Positions 15,642 through 24,424 of a DNA stretch of 64,000 nt are shown in pieces. The position numbers and the translations under genes were made by a program. The notes beneath the pieces were generated by a model, which saw only the letters and a list, made by a program, of their open reading frames with translations, made no database searches and had not been told where the DNA came from. Every line of letters begins with the position of its first letter. Position 1 is the stretch's first letter. This stretch comes from Amycolatopsis roodepoortensis. Lineage in GTDB: Bacteria > Actinomycetota > Actinomycetes > Mycobacteriales > Pseudonocardiaceae. The stretch is taken from assembly GCF_014873915.1 (NCBI RefSeq), contig NZ_JADBEJ010000008.1, positions 992,001-1,056,000 on the forward strand. The letters are read 5' to 3'.

Positions 15642-16778
15642 ATGATCGCCGAATCGGAGAACCCGACGGATTCCATCCCGCACCCGATGGCGGCCGCACG
15701 TCCCGCGGCTCCCGAAGCGCCCCCAATCGCGTTTAGCCCGCTAAACGCGACAGGGTCGGGTGGCGAGGAGCTGATCGAGGCCGCGGCGCCGCATCTCGCC
15801 TTCGTTTCGGAGCTGTCCGGCCAGCTGGGGCTGATCGATCCGGTCGAGACCTACCTGACCCCGCTGGCGGGGCGCTGGGAGGACTTGAAGGCCGAGGCGG
15901 ACCTGCTCCGGAAAGCGGCGAAGACCGCGGGCAACGTCTCGAAAGAACTATCGGAGGACCTCGGCCGTCTCGACGCCGGGTGGTCCGGCAAGGACGCTGA
16001 CGCCTTCGTCGCGTACATCGTGGACATCAATGCCGCGGGCTCCGATGTCGAAGACGCCCTCAGCACGCTGGCGAGCTCGCTCGACGAACTGGTGCTGTCG
16101 ATCCGCCGCATCCTGACCGACCTCGTCGAGGTCCTGGTCGACACGGCCGAATTGACCTCCGAGACCGCGATGCTGCCGGTCGGTGGAGTCCGGCGGGCGC
16201 GGACCCAGCTGGAGGAGGCGCAGGAGTCGGCCAAGGCGCTCTATGAAGCCGCTCGTAACGTCCTCGAGGGCTTCGTGCGATTTTGCGACGGCGTCGACGA
16301 TCCTGACGCAGGCTCGCGGAGCATCGAAATCGCGCACCGGTACCCGCAGGACGAGTTCAAGCTTCACGACGAGTCCGAGGCGCAGGGCGCGCCGGTGCCC
16401 GAAAAGGCCACCGCTGAGGCGGATTCCGGTGCGGCGTCCGACGATCAGTCGACGTCGCCGTCCGCGGCCGACGGCAGGCAGACCGGGTCGCAGGAACCGC
16501 CGATCCAGCAAGGGCAGGCGCTGGTCCCGGAGGTCGCGCCCGTTCAGGCCGCTCCGGCGCACGGGCATGGGGTCGCCGGGGCCGGATCGGCGATGATGCC
16601 GATGGGGATGGCGCCGATGATGGGGATGGGCGGCATGGGCGGAGGCCAGACGGCGCACCAGTCCAAGACGCGGCCCGCCTCGAAACCGTCCGATGTGGTC
16701 GGTGAGCCCGGCCAGGTCGTCCCGCCCGTGATCGGCGAGGACGAGAAGCCGGCTCCGAAGCCCAAGCCAGCCAAGTAG
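15642..16778 (+). CDS. WXG-type ESX substrate with Met/Gly-rich tail
   Basis: 378 residues. A helical WXG-like domain (about 55-220) contains LDAGWSGKDADAFV, with the Trp-x-Gly turn near residue 113, followed by an acidic, Pro/Gln/Ser-rich disordered tail. That tail includes a Met/Gly stretch (MMPMGMAPMMGMGGMGGGQ) and a Lys/Pro end. The Met/Gly stretch recurs in the two large proteins at 32675 and 38962. A dispersed palindrome codes residues about 29-36 (AFSPLNAT) in the open frame. Probably secreted or surface-exposed through the ESX machine; its role is unknown. Confidence 0.7.
   Translation: MIAESENPTDSIPHPMAAARPAAPEAPPIAFSPLNATGSGGEELIEAAAPHLAFVSELSGQLGLIDPVETYLTPLAGRWEDLKAEADLLRKAAKTAGNVSKELSEDLGRLDAGWSGKDADAFVAYIVDINAAGSDVEDALSTLASSLDELVLSIRRILTDLVEVLVDTAELTSETAMLPVGGVRRARTQLEEAQESAKALYEAARNVLEGFVRFCDGVDDPDAGSRSIEIAHRYPQDEFKLHDESEAQGAPVPEKATAEADSGAASDDQSTSPSAADGRQTGSQEPPIQQGQALVPEVAPVQAAPAHGHGVAGAGSAMMPMGMAPMMGMGGMGGGQTAHQSKTRPASKPSDVVGEPGQVVPPVIGEDEKPAPKPKPAK
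15727..15750. repeat. Dispersed palindrome inside ESX substrate gene
   Basis: Perfect GCGTTTAGCC / CGCTAAACGC copy read as AFSPLNA, the only frame of the palindrome free of stops. Confidence 0.85.
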
Positions 16779-16792
16779 GCGCCCCGGGCGGA

Positions 16793-16866
16793 GCGACTTT
16801 AGCGGGCTAAACGCGATCTGGGCGGCTCTCAGGCGAGCCCGGATCGCGTTTAGCCCGCTAAACGCA
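16793..16866. repeat. Two dispersed palindromes in the convergent gap before mycP
   Basis: Copies at 16793-16818 (GACTTTAGCGGG arm) and 16842-16866 (GATCGCGTTTAGCC arm), 49 bp apart, between convergent genes. Confidence 0.85.
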
Positions 16867-16870
16867 GGTG

Positions 16871-18508
16871 CTAGGGGGTCTTGCGGCCCGGTGAGGTGGT
16901 CGGCCGGTTGCGGCGGACCGAGTGCACCACGAACAGCGTGACGAGCAGCGCCACCAGGCCCCCGCCGGTTCCGGCGAGCGCGACGATCATCGGGGCGGGG
17001 TCGCGGTCGTTCGCGGGCGGCAGGTCCGCGGGCAGCTGGACCGGCTTGGCCTTGTCTGCCTCCGACGGCACGATCGCCGTCAACGCCGCGATCGGGTCGA
17101 TGACACCGAAGCCGACGAAGTTGTCCCGTCCGCCCGGCGCCGCGGGGTGCTGTGCCGTCGCCTGGATCCGGGTCATCACCTCACGGGCGTTCAGCTCCGG
17201 GAACTTCTGGCGCACGAGCGCGGCCACACCGGCGACGTACGGGGCGGCGAAGCTGGTCCCTTGGATGGGGCCAGGATCCTTGCCGCCCTCGATGGTCAGG
17301 TTGGCCAGGCTGCTGGACCCCTCCGCGGGATCCAGCGAGATGATCTTGGTGCCCGGAGCGGCGACACTGACCCACGGTCCGTGGACGCTGAATTCCGCGA
17401 CACCGCCGGTCTCGTCGATCGCCGCGACCGACAGCACGTCTTCGGAGAACCAAGGCGGAGTGACGATCGTCTTGGGGACTTTGGGGTCCGGTTGATCGTT
17501 CTGCACGCATTTGTCGCCGACGTTGCCCGCCGCCGCGACGACGACCACATTGCGATTGACGGCGTAGTTCACCGCCGCCTGAAGCTCCTGCTCGGTCTTG
17601 GTGATCCCGCCGGTGGCCGAGCGGCAGTTGTCGACCGACATGTTGATGACGTTGGCGCCCTTGTCGACAGCGCGGACCACCGCCTGCGCGAGGGTGGTCA
17701 GCGTGCCGGCGGTCTTGCCCTGCTCCTGCTGCCGTCCACCCTTGTCCTGGCCCGGTGTGGTTCCGCCGACGGCACCGTTCCCCTGAGAGGACGGCGGTAG
17801 CTGCGATCCCGGATTGTTCGACGAGGAAGGGGGAGCCGGGTTGTTGGAAGAAGCCGGCTCTTCCTTCTTCTCGACTTCCTCGTAGTTCTGGCTGGATTGA
17901 CGGATCGACAGGATCGTGGCGTCCGGCGCCACCCCCCGGAACCCGATGCTCGAGTCGGGCGGGTTCGCGGCGATGATCCCCGCTACTTCGGTGCCGTGAC
18001 CATCGCAATCTTCGAGCCCAGGCGGCTTGCCTCCGCCGGGTGTCGCGACGTAGTCACCACCGGATTCGACACGGCCCCCGAAGTACGGGTGAGCGGAGAC
18101 GCCGGTGTCGATCACGGCGACCTTGATGCCGCCGCCGACCGACTTCTTGGCGCCGCGCATCAGCTGATGCACCTTTTCGATCTGCAGGTACTCCTGGCCC
18201 CAAGGCCGGTTCTTGATGTCGACCTGGTCGCCGCCGAGCTTGCTGCGCTGGACGCACTCGGTCTTCTTCTCGTATGTCTTGTCCGGCTTGCCCGTGTCGG
18301 TCGGCTTCTTGGACGGATCCACCCGGGGCGGGATCGCGTAGTAGCCGCCGGCGTCCGGCGCGATGCTGCTTTGCTGCGCCCACGCGGGAAGAGCCACCGA
18401 CGCCGGCGAGAGAACACCGATTCCGGCCGCCAGCAGTACCGTTCCGGTACGTGCGGCGAGGCCGAGGTGGCGGACGCGCGTCCCCCTGGACTTCCGCGCT
18501 ACGGCCAT
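16871..18508 (-). CDS. mycP: Mycosin: membrane-anchored subtilisin of the ESX system
   Basis: 545 residues from ATG 18508 (GTG 18535, overlapping the eccD stop, would add nine). Signal peptide about 1-45, subtilisin-like domain with Asp134 (AVIDTGVSAH), His171 (DCDGHGTEVAG) and Ser419 (GTSFAAPYVAG), and a C-terminal transmembrane helix (GGGLVALLVTLFVVHSV) with a basic tail. A low-complexity Asn/Pro/Ser/Gln loop at about 208-265 interrupts the catalytic domain, as in other mycosins. MycP stabilises the ESX complex and cleaves some substrates outside the membrane. Directly downstream of eccD. Confidence 0.93.
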   Translation of the reverse strand: MAVARKSRGTRVRHLGLAARTGTVLLAAGIGVLSPASVALPAWAQQSSIAPDAGGYYAIPPRVDPSKKPTDTGKPDKTYEKKTECVQRSKLGGDQVDIKNRPWGQEYLQIEKVHQLMRGAKKSVGGGIKVAVIDTGVSAHPYFGGRVESGGDYVATPGGGKPPGLEDCDGHGTEVAGIIAANPPDSSIGFRGVAPDATILSIRQSSQNYEEVEKKEEPASSNNPAPPSSSNNPGSQLPPSSQGNGAVGGTTPGQDKGGRQQEQGKTAGTLTTLAQAVVRAVDKGANVINMSVDNCRSATGGITKTEQELQAAVNYAVNRNVVVVAAAGNVGDKCVQNDQPDPKVPKTIVTPPWFSEDVLSVAAIDETGGVAEFSVHGPWVSVAAPGTKIISLDPAEGSSSLANLTIEGGKDPGPIQGTSFAAPYVAGVAALVRQKFPELNAREVMTRIQATAQHPAAPGGRDNFVGFGVIDPIAALTAIVPSEADKAKPVQLPADLPPANDRDPAPMIVALAGTGGGLVALLVTLFVVHSVRRNRPTTSPGRKTP

Positions 18509-18531
18509 CAGAGCATCATCCGATCGGGTCG

Positions 18532-19926
18532 TCACTTGAAGTTGAGGTGGCGCAGCGTCGTGTAGAGATCCATGACGCCGAGCGCCAGCGGGAGCACCGT
18601 CGCGATGAAGACGGCCTCGAAGATCTCCACCGTCCGCCGCAGCGGCGGCGAGAAGCGCTGGTTCGGGAAGATCACGCCGACCACGAGCGCGCCGGCGCCG
18701 ATCAGCAGCAGTGCGCCGAATACGAACAGGACGCGGTTCAGCGGGCTCGCCGACCACATCCAGCCGAGCAGGATGCCCGCGCCGGACACCATGCCGGTGG
18801 TCAGCAGGGCGATGGCCTGCGCGCCGTTCGCGTACGCCCGCGCCCTGAGGAGCAGGACCAGCGTGGCGATCACACCGAGGATCGGGCCGAAGACCGTCGG
18901 GGAAGTCGAGGCGATGATCGCGAACAGCGCCGTGGCCGCGCCGCAGCCGGTCAGCAGACCGGTCATGTACTCGTGGGCGACCGCGGTGCGGCGTTCGATG
19001 GCGCGGTAGTCCGGGAAGCCCGAGTCTTCCTTGAGCTCTTCGGCGCTGCCGGGAACGTGCGGCGTCGGAAGGGCGGCGAGCTTGATCGTCGCGCGCGGCA
19101 GGAGCGAGATGCAGGCCAGCGAGAACGCCGTGGCGCCGGCGGCGATCCCGGCGATCGGGGTGTCGATGAGTGTCGCGGCCAGGAACGTCAGCGCGGAGAT
19201 CGTCGCCGTCGTGGCGGCCGCGATGAAGGTGGTGATCCCGTGTCCGATGACGAGGATGCAGACCGCCGCCACGATGATCACGAGGGCGCTCGCGAGCAGC
19301 AGGTTCGCCCACACGGACAGTCCCGGAACGATGTAGAAACCGCTGACGAACGCGAGCGGCAGACCGCCCGCGGCGGCGATCAGCACGCCGGTCGCCTCCG
19401 CCTGGTAGGCCTTGGCCAGCGTCGCGCCGATCGCGACGCACGCGATCGCGCCGACACCGCCCGCGATCGCGGCGGCGAGCGCGTTGCCGCCGTACAGCGA
19501 GCCGCTGGTGAAGAGCGCGAGGGCCGCGAAGAACAGCGCCAGGCCGCCCGCGATGTGCCCGAAGCGGCGTGCCGTCTCCTTGGTCCAGGGACGGAAGCTG
19601 TCCGGGGACGACTCGGCGATCGCGTCGACGACGTCGTCGTACAGCGGGGGCGGCGGGTTCTCGTTGCGCTTGCGCAGCTGCAGCAGCTCGCCGTCGACCA
19701 CGCCGAGGGACGCGAGGGTCCGGCTCGGGTCGAGCGGCGCGTCGCCCAGCTTCGCCAGCGCCCAGCCGCCGTGGCGGGCGCCGCCGTCCGGCGTCGCCTC
19801 CTTCGCCATCTCCAACAGCATGGGCAGCAGGTCCGCCACCGCGACGTCAGCCGGCAAAGCCACGTCGATCCGGGTGCGTGGCGCGACCACCGTCACCCTG
19901 CTGAATACCGTCGTGCCCGTTGCCAC
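18532..19926 (-). CDS. eccD: Type VII secretion integral membrane protein EccD
   Basis: 464 residues. N-terminal ubiquitin-like domain (about 5-90: VFSRVTVVAPRTRIDVALP ... DGELLQLR), then about eleven hydrophobic helices from residue 120 to the end. This is the standard layout of EccD, whose dimers form the main membrane channel vestibule of ESX complexes. ATG start; about 24 bp before mycP in the same unit. Divergent from eccC. Confidence 0.93.
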   Translation of the reverse strand: MATGTTVFSRVTVVAPRTRIDVALPADVAVADLLPMLLEMAKEATPDGGARHGGWALAKLGDAPLDPSRTLASLGVVDGELLQLRKRNENPPPPLYDDVVDAIAESSPDSFRPWTKETARRFGHIAGGLALFFAALALFTSGSLYGGNALAAAIAGGVGAIACVAIGATLAKAYQAEATGVLIAAAGGLPLAFVSGFYIVPGLSVWANLLLASALVIIVAAVCILVIGHGITTFIAAATTATISALTFLAATLIDTPIAGIAAGATAFSLACISLLPRATIKLAALPTPHVPGSAEELKEDSGFPDYRAIERRTAVAHEYMTGLLTGCGAATALFAIIASTSPTVFGPILGVIATLVLLLRARAYANGAQAIALLTTGMVSGAGILLGWMWSASPLNRVLFVFGALLLIGAGALVVGVIFPNQRFSPPLRRTVEIFEAVFIATVLPLALGVMDLYTTLRHLNFK

Positions 19927-20062
19927 TGCCTTCCCCCTGCCCTGAGAGTCTGCTCCCGGGGGAACCTATACCGAACCCGGGTGCCCACATCATCGACTGT
20001 CGGAAAAAGACCGGCAAAAGTAAGAGAGACGACCTCCGGGGGCCCTCCGACCGGCTGCCGGC

Positions 20063-20200
20063 GCGTCGACTTTAGCGGGCTAATCGTGACGCGGCGGAGC
20101 CCTGGGCCCTCAGGTGCCCCAGGCCGCCGGATCGCGATTAGGGGGCTAAACGCACGTCGGGCGTCTGGGGCGCCGGATCGCAGTTAGGCCGCTAAACGCA
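20063..20200. repeat. Three dispersed palindromes in the eccD-eccC divergent region
   Basis: Copies at 20063-20092 (GTCGACTTTAGC arm, GCTAATCGTGAC arm), 20130-20153 and 20176-20200. They have three different arm combinations. Confidence 0.85.
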
Positions 20201-20238
20201 CGTCGGCGGAGCCGGAGCCCTACACTCCCGACATGCGT

Positions 20239-20258
20239 ACGGCCCCGGCCGGGGCCGT
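20239..20258 (+). promoter_or_regulatory. Perfect 20-bp palindrome upstream of eccC
   Basis: ACGGCCCCGGCCGGGGCCGT, about 110 bp before the eccC start. It could be an operator or a leader hairpin. The rest of the 439-bp gap 19927-20365 holds the three dispersed palindromes and the ribosome binding site GAAGAGGGG, and no supported gene. Confidence 0.4.
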
Positions 20259-20365
20259 TCTCGGCGTTGTCCGGATTTCGTCGGTCACGTTCGATAGGTT
20301 GTCTCGCGCACCAGTACGCGCACCAACGGTGGCCGCCATCGTCGAGTTTGAAGAGGGGTCCTTCG

Positions 20366-23300
20366 ATGAGCACGCTGCAGTTCAAGAAGTCACCGCGTCT
20401 GGCGGCGCCGCGGCCGCCGGGCGGCGAGGTGCATCTCGAACCGCCGCCTGAGGTGCCGCGCACCATCCCGGGCAACATCGTCATGAAGCTGCTTCCCGCG
20501 GTGATGATCGTCGCCTCCATCGGCATGATGATCTTCATGTTCACCACCGGTGGACGCAATCCCATGATGATGATGATGGGCGGCATGATGGTGCTCAGCA
20601 CCGTCGGCATGATGGCCGGCGGCGCGGGCAAGGGCGGCGGCGCCAAAAAGGCCGAGATGGACGAGGACCGCAAGGACTACCTGCGCTACCTCGGCCAGAT
20701 GCGCGACAGGGCCCGTGAGGCCATGGTCGATCAGCGCGCCGCTCTCGAATGGGTCCACCCCGACCCGCAGACCCTGTGGTCCCTGGCCGCGAGCCGCCGC
20801 ATGTGGGAACGCCGCCAGAACGACCAGGACTTCCTCCACCTCCGCGTCGGCCGCAGCTCGCACCGCCTCGCGACGCGGCTGGTGCCGCCGCAGACCGGCC
20901 CGGTCGACGAGCTGGAGCCGATCGCCACGCTCGCCCTGCGCCGGTTCGTCCGCGCGCACTCGATCGTCCCGGACCTGCCGACCCAGATCACCCTCCGCGG
21001 GTTCGCCGCGGTCAGCATGCAGGGCGACCGCGGCCTCACCCGTGGCCTCACCCGCGCGATGCTGGCCCAGCTGGTCACCTTCCACAGCCCCGACGACGTC
21101 CTCATCGCGGTCGCCACGGCGGGCCGCGCCAAGGAGGAGTGGGAGTGGGCGAAGTGGCTGCCGCACGCGCAGCACCCGGCGCTCGCCGACGGTATCGGCC
21201 AGCTGCGGATGATGGCGGGCTCCCTCGCGCAGATCGAGCAGTGGCTCGACGAAGAACTCCGTGACCGCCAGCGCTTCTCCCGCAACGCGACGCCCGCCCC
21301 GGACCAGCCGCACGTCGTCATCATCGTCGACGACGCCGAGGTCACCCGCGAAGAGCAGATCATCCTCGAAGAGGGTCTGGTCGGCGTCACCCTGATCGAC
21401 CTTTCCGACTCCATCGGCAACCTCGCGGCCCGTCGTGGTCTGCGGCTGGTCGTCGAGGAAGACCGCCTCGGCGCGCGCAGCGCCGGCGGCGTCGAGTGGT
21501 TCGGCCGTCCGGACACGCTGAGCGTGGTCGAGGCCGAAGCGCTGGCACGCCTTCTCGCGCCGTACCGCGTCGGCACCGCCGCGCAGGACGCCGCCGAGGA
21601 AGAGCCGCTGCTGTCCAACCCCGGTCTGCTCGAACTGCTGGGCATCCCCGGCGACCCGATGACCTTCGACGTCCAGCAGGCCTGGCGGCCGCGCCCGGTG
21701 CGTGACCGTTACCGCGTCCCGTTCGGCGTCGGCGAGTACGGCCAGCCGGTCGAGCTGGACATCAAGGAAGCCGCGATGGAGGGCATGGGCCCGCACGGCC
21801 TGTGCATCGGGGCGACCGGTTCCGGTAAGTCGGAGTTCCTCCGCACGCTGGTACTGGGCATGCTCGCCACGCACTCGTCGAGCACGCTGAACTTCGTCCT
21901 CGTCGACTTCAAGGGTGGTGCGACGTTCCTCGGCTTGGACGCCGCGCCGCACGTCTCCGCGGTCATCACCAACCTCGCGGACGAGGTCACGCTGGTCGAC
22001 CGCATGAAGGACGCGCTGGCGGGCGAGATGAACAGGCGCCAGGAGGCGCTGAAGAACGGCGGTAACTTCAAGAACGTCTGGGAGTACGAGAAGGCCCGCG
22101 AGAACGGCGCCGACCTCGACCCGCTGCCCGCGCTCTTCATCGTCTGTGACGAGTTCTCCGAGCTGCTGGCCGCCAAGCCGGACTTCATCGACCTGTTCGT
22201 CGCCATCGGCCGTCTGGGCCGGTCGCTGCAGATGCACATGCTCCTCGCGTCGCAGCGGCTGGAAGAGGGCAAGCTGCGCGGTCTCGACTCGCACCTGTCG
22301 TACCGCATCGGTCTGAAGACCTTCTCCGCCGCGGAATCCCGTGCCGCGATCGGCGTGCCCGACGCGTTCGAGCTGCCGTCCGTGCCCGGTGGCGGATACC
22401 TCAAGTACGACACCTCTACGCTGGTCCGCTTCAAGGCCTCCTACGTCTCGGGCCCGTACCGGCCCGCGGGTATCAAGGCGGCGGGTCCGGTCGCGACGGT
22501 GGTCCGCGCGGACAAGCGCCCGCAGCTGTTCGTCCCGGACTTCGTCGAACTGCCGAAGGAACCGGAGCCGCAGCAGATCGAGGCCGCGCCGGTGGAAGAG
22601 GCCAAGTCGGAGGAGGCCGTCGAGCCCAGCGAGCTCGACGTGATCGTGTCCCGGCTGATCGGCCAGGGCCCGCCCGCGCACGAGGTCTGGCTGCCGCCGC
22701 TCAAGGAGCCGAACTCGCTCGACACCCTGCTCCCGAACTTGAACCCCACCGACGACCGCGGTCTTTCCCCGGTCGGGTTCTTCGGCAACGGACGGCTCCA
22801 GGTGCCGATGGGCATCGTCGACCGCCCGTACGAGCAGCGTCGTGACCTGCTGTGGGCCGACTTCTCCGGTGGCGCCGGGCACGGTGTGATCGTCGGCGGT
22901 CCGCAGTCGGGCAAGTCGACCATGCTCCGGACGCTGATCATGTCGATGGCGCTGACCCACACCCCCGAGGAAGCGCAGTTCTACGCGCTCGACCTCGGTG
23001 GCGGTACGTTGGCCGGTCTCCAGGGCCTGCCGCACGTCGGTGGCGTGGCCGTCGCCCGGCGCGAGCCGGACAAGGCCCGCCGGATCGTGGCCGAGCTGAC
23101 CACCCTGCTCACCGAGCGGGAAGGCCGGTTCGGTGCCATGGGCATCGACTCGATGAACGAGTTCCGCAACCGCAAGCGGCGGGGCGAGATCAAGCCCGAG
23201 GAAGACGCCTTCGGTGACGCCTTCCTGATCGTCGACAACTGGAAGGCGCTGCGGGACGACTTCGACGAGCTGGAGACCTCGATCACCAAGCTCGCCACCC

Positions 23301-24373
23301 AGGGTCTTTCCTACGGTGTGCACGTCATCATCGCGGCGAACCGGTGGGCGGACATCCGCCCGGCGATCAAGGACATGATCGGTACCCGGTTCGAGCTCCG
23401 CCTCGGTGACCCGAGCGAGTCGGACATCGACCGCCGCGTCGCGGTGAACGTCCCGGCCGGACGTCCCGGCCGCGGCCTCACCAGGGACAAGCTCCACCTG
23501 CTGACCGGTCTTCCCCGCATCGACGGATCGAGCAACCCGGACGACGTCGCCGCCGGTGTCGCCGACGCGGTCGCGAAGATCAAGGCCGCGTGGAAGGGCC
23601 GCCCGGCGCCGCAGGTCCGCCTGCTGCCCGAGATGGTCACCTACGACGAGGTCCTGTCCATCGACACCAAGCGCAACACGAAGCTGGTGCCGATCGGCGT
23701 CAACGAGGAAGACCTCCAGCCGATCTACCTGGACTTCGCGGCCGATTCGCACTTCTACGCGTTCGCGGACGGCGAGTCGGGCAAGACGAACCTGCTGCGC
23801 CAGATCACCAGGGGCATCACCGAGCGGTACACGACGCAGGAAGCGGTCATCATCCTCGTCGACTACCGGCGCACGATGCTCGGCTTCATCGGCGGGGACC
23901 AGCTGCTCGGCTACGCGGTGTCCGCCGCGCAGCTGGAGAGCATGGTCAAGGACGTGCACGGGTCGATGACCCGGCGCCTCCCCGGTCCGGACGTCACGCA
24001 GGAGCAGCTCAAGACCCGGTCCTGGTGGACCGGTCCCGAGCTGTTCGTCATCGTCGACGACTACGACCTGGTCGCCACGCAGACGAGCAACCCGCTGAAG
24101 CCGCTCGCCGAATTCCTCGCGCAGGCGAAGGACGTCGGTCTGCACATCGTCGTCGTGCGCCGCAGTGGTGGCGCGAGCCGGGCGATGTTCGACCCGATCC
24201 TCGGCAAGCTCAGGGAGATCGCGGCGCCCGGTATGGTCATGAACGGCTCGCGGGACGAGGGCAACCTCGTCGCCAACGTGAAGCCGAGCCAGATGCCGCC
24301 GGGCCGAGGCAACCTCGTCACCCGGAAGCACGGCAAGCAGCTCATGCAGGTCTCGTGGATCCAGCCGGACTGA
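20366..24373 (+). CDS. eccC: Type VII secretion ATPase EccC (fused EccCa-EccCb)
   Basis: 1335-residue motor of the ESX system. Two N-terminal transmembrane segments (KLLPAVMIVASIGMMIFMF and a Met-rich NPMMMMMGGMMVL helix), then three FtsK/SpoIIIE-type ATPase domains with P-loops GATGSGKSE (about residue 481), GGPQSGKST (about 843) and the less canonical DGESGKTN (about 1135). The first has a clear Walker B (LFIVCDEFSEL). The later domains bind substrate C-terminal signals. EccCa and EccCb are one polypeptide, as in ESX-4. ATG 20366 follows GAAGAGGGG; the in-frame start at 20267 is not supported. First gene of the eccC-Hsp70-like-esx unit. Confidence 0.95.
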   Translation: MSTLQFKKSPRLAAPRPPGGEVHLEPPPEVPRTIPGNIVMKLLPAVMIVASIGMMIFMFTTGGRNPMMMMMGGMMVLSTVGMMAGGAGKGGGAKKAEMDEDRKDYLRYLGQMRDRAREAMVDQRAALEWVHPDPQTLWSLAASRRMWERRQNDQDFLHLRVGRSSHRLATRLVPPQTGPVDELEPIATLALRRFVRAHSIVPDLPTQITLRGFAAVSMQGDRGLTRGLTRAMLAQLVTFHSPDDVLIAVATAGRAKEEWEWAKWLPHAQHPALADGIGQLRMMAGSLAQIEQWLDEELRDRQRFSRNATPAPDQPHVVIIVDDAEVTREEQIILEEGLVGVTLIDLSDSIGNLAARRGLRLVVEEDRLGARSAGGVEWFGRPDTLSVVEAEALARLLAPYRVGTAAQDAAEEEPLLSNPGLLELLGIPGDPMTFDVQQAWRPRPVRDRYRVPFGVGEYGQPVELDIKEAAMEGMGPHGLCIGATGSGKSEFLRTLVLGMLATHSSSTLNFVLVDFKGGATFLGLDAAPHVSAVITNLADEVTLVDRMKDALAGEMNRRQEALKNGGNFKNVWEYEKARENGADLDPLPALFIVCDEFSELLAAKPDFIDLFVAIGRLGRSLQMHMLLASQRLEEGKLRGLDSHLSYRIGLKTFSAAESRAAIGVPDAFELPSVPGGGYLKYDTSTLVRFKASYVSGPYRPAGIKAAGPVATVVRADKRPQLFVPDFVELPKEPEPQQIEAAPVEEAKSEEAVEPSELDVIVSRLIGQGPPAHEVWLPPLKEPNSLDTLLPNLNPTDDRGLSPVGFFGNGRLQVPMGIVDRPYEQRRDLLWADFSGGAGHGVIVGGPQSGKSTMLRTLIMSMALTHTPEEAQFYALDLGGGTLAGLQGLPHVGGVAVARREPDKARRIVAELTTLLTEREGRFGAMGIDSMNEFRNRKRRGEIKPEEDAFGDAFLIVDNWKALRDDFDELETSITKLATQGLSYGVHVIIAANRWADIRPAIKDMIGTRFELRLGDPSESDIDRRVAVNVPAGRPGRGLTRDKLHLLTGLPRIDGSSNPDDVAAGVADAVAKIKAAWKGRPAPQVRLLPEMVTYDEVLSIDTKRNTKLVPIGVNEEDLQPIYLDFAADSHFYAFADGESGKTNLLRQITRGITERYTTQEAVIILVDYRRTMLGFIGGDQLLGYAVSAAQLESMVKDVHGSMTRRLPGPDVTQEQLKTRSWWTGPELFVIVDDYDLVATQTSNPLKPLAEFLAQAKDVGLHIVVVRRSGGASRAMFDPILGKLREIAAPGMVMNGSRDEGNLVANVKPSQMPPGRGNLVTRKHGKQLMQVSWIQPD

Positions 24374-24424
24374 TGAGGCGACGGCCGGGCGTGGGGTGAC
24401 GACGATGATCTGCGGGAGTGGCTT

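Noticed and set aside
16871..19441. Reading mycP as an 856-residue protein running through eccD
   Set aside because: The upstream part is out of frame with eccD and has no homology; mycP has a normal signal peptide from 18508.
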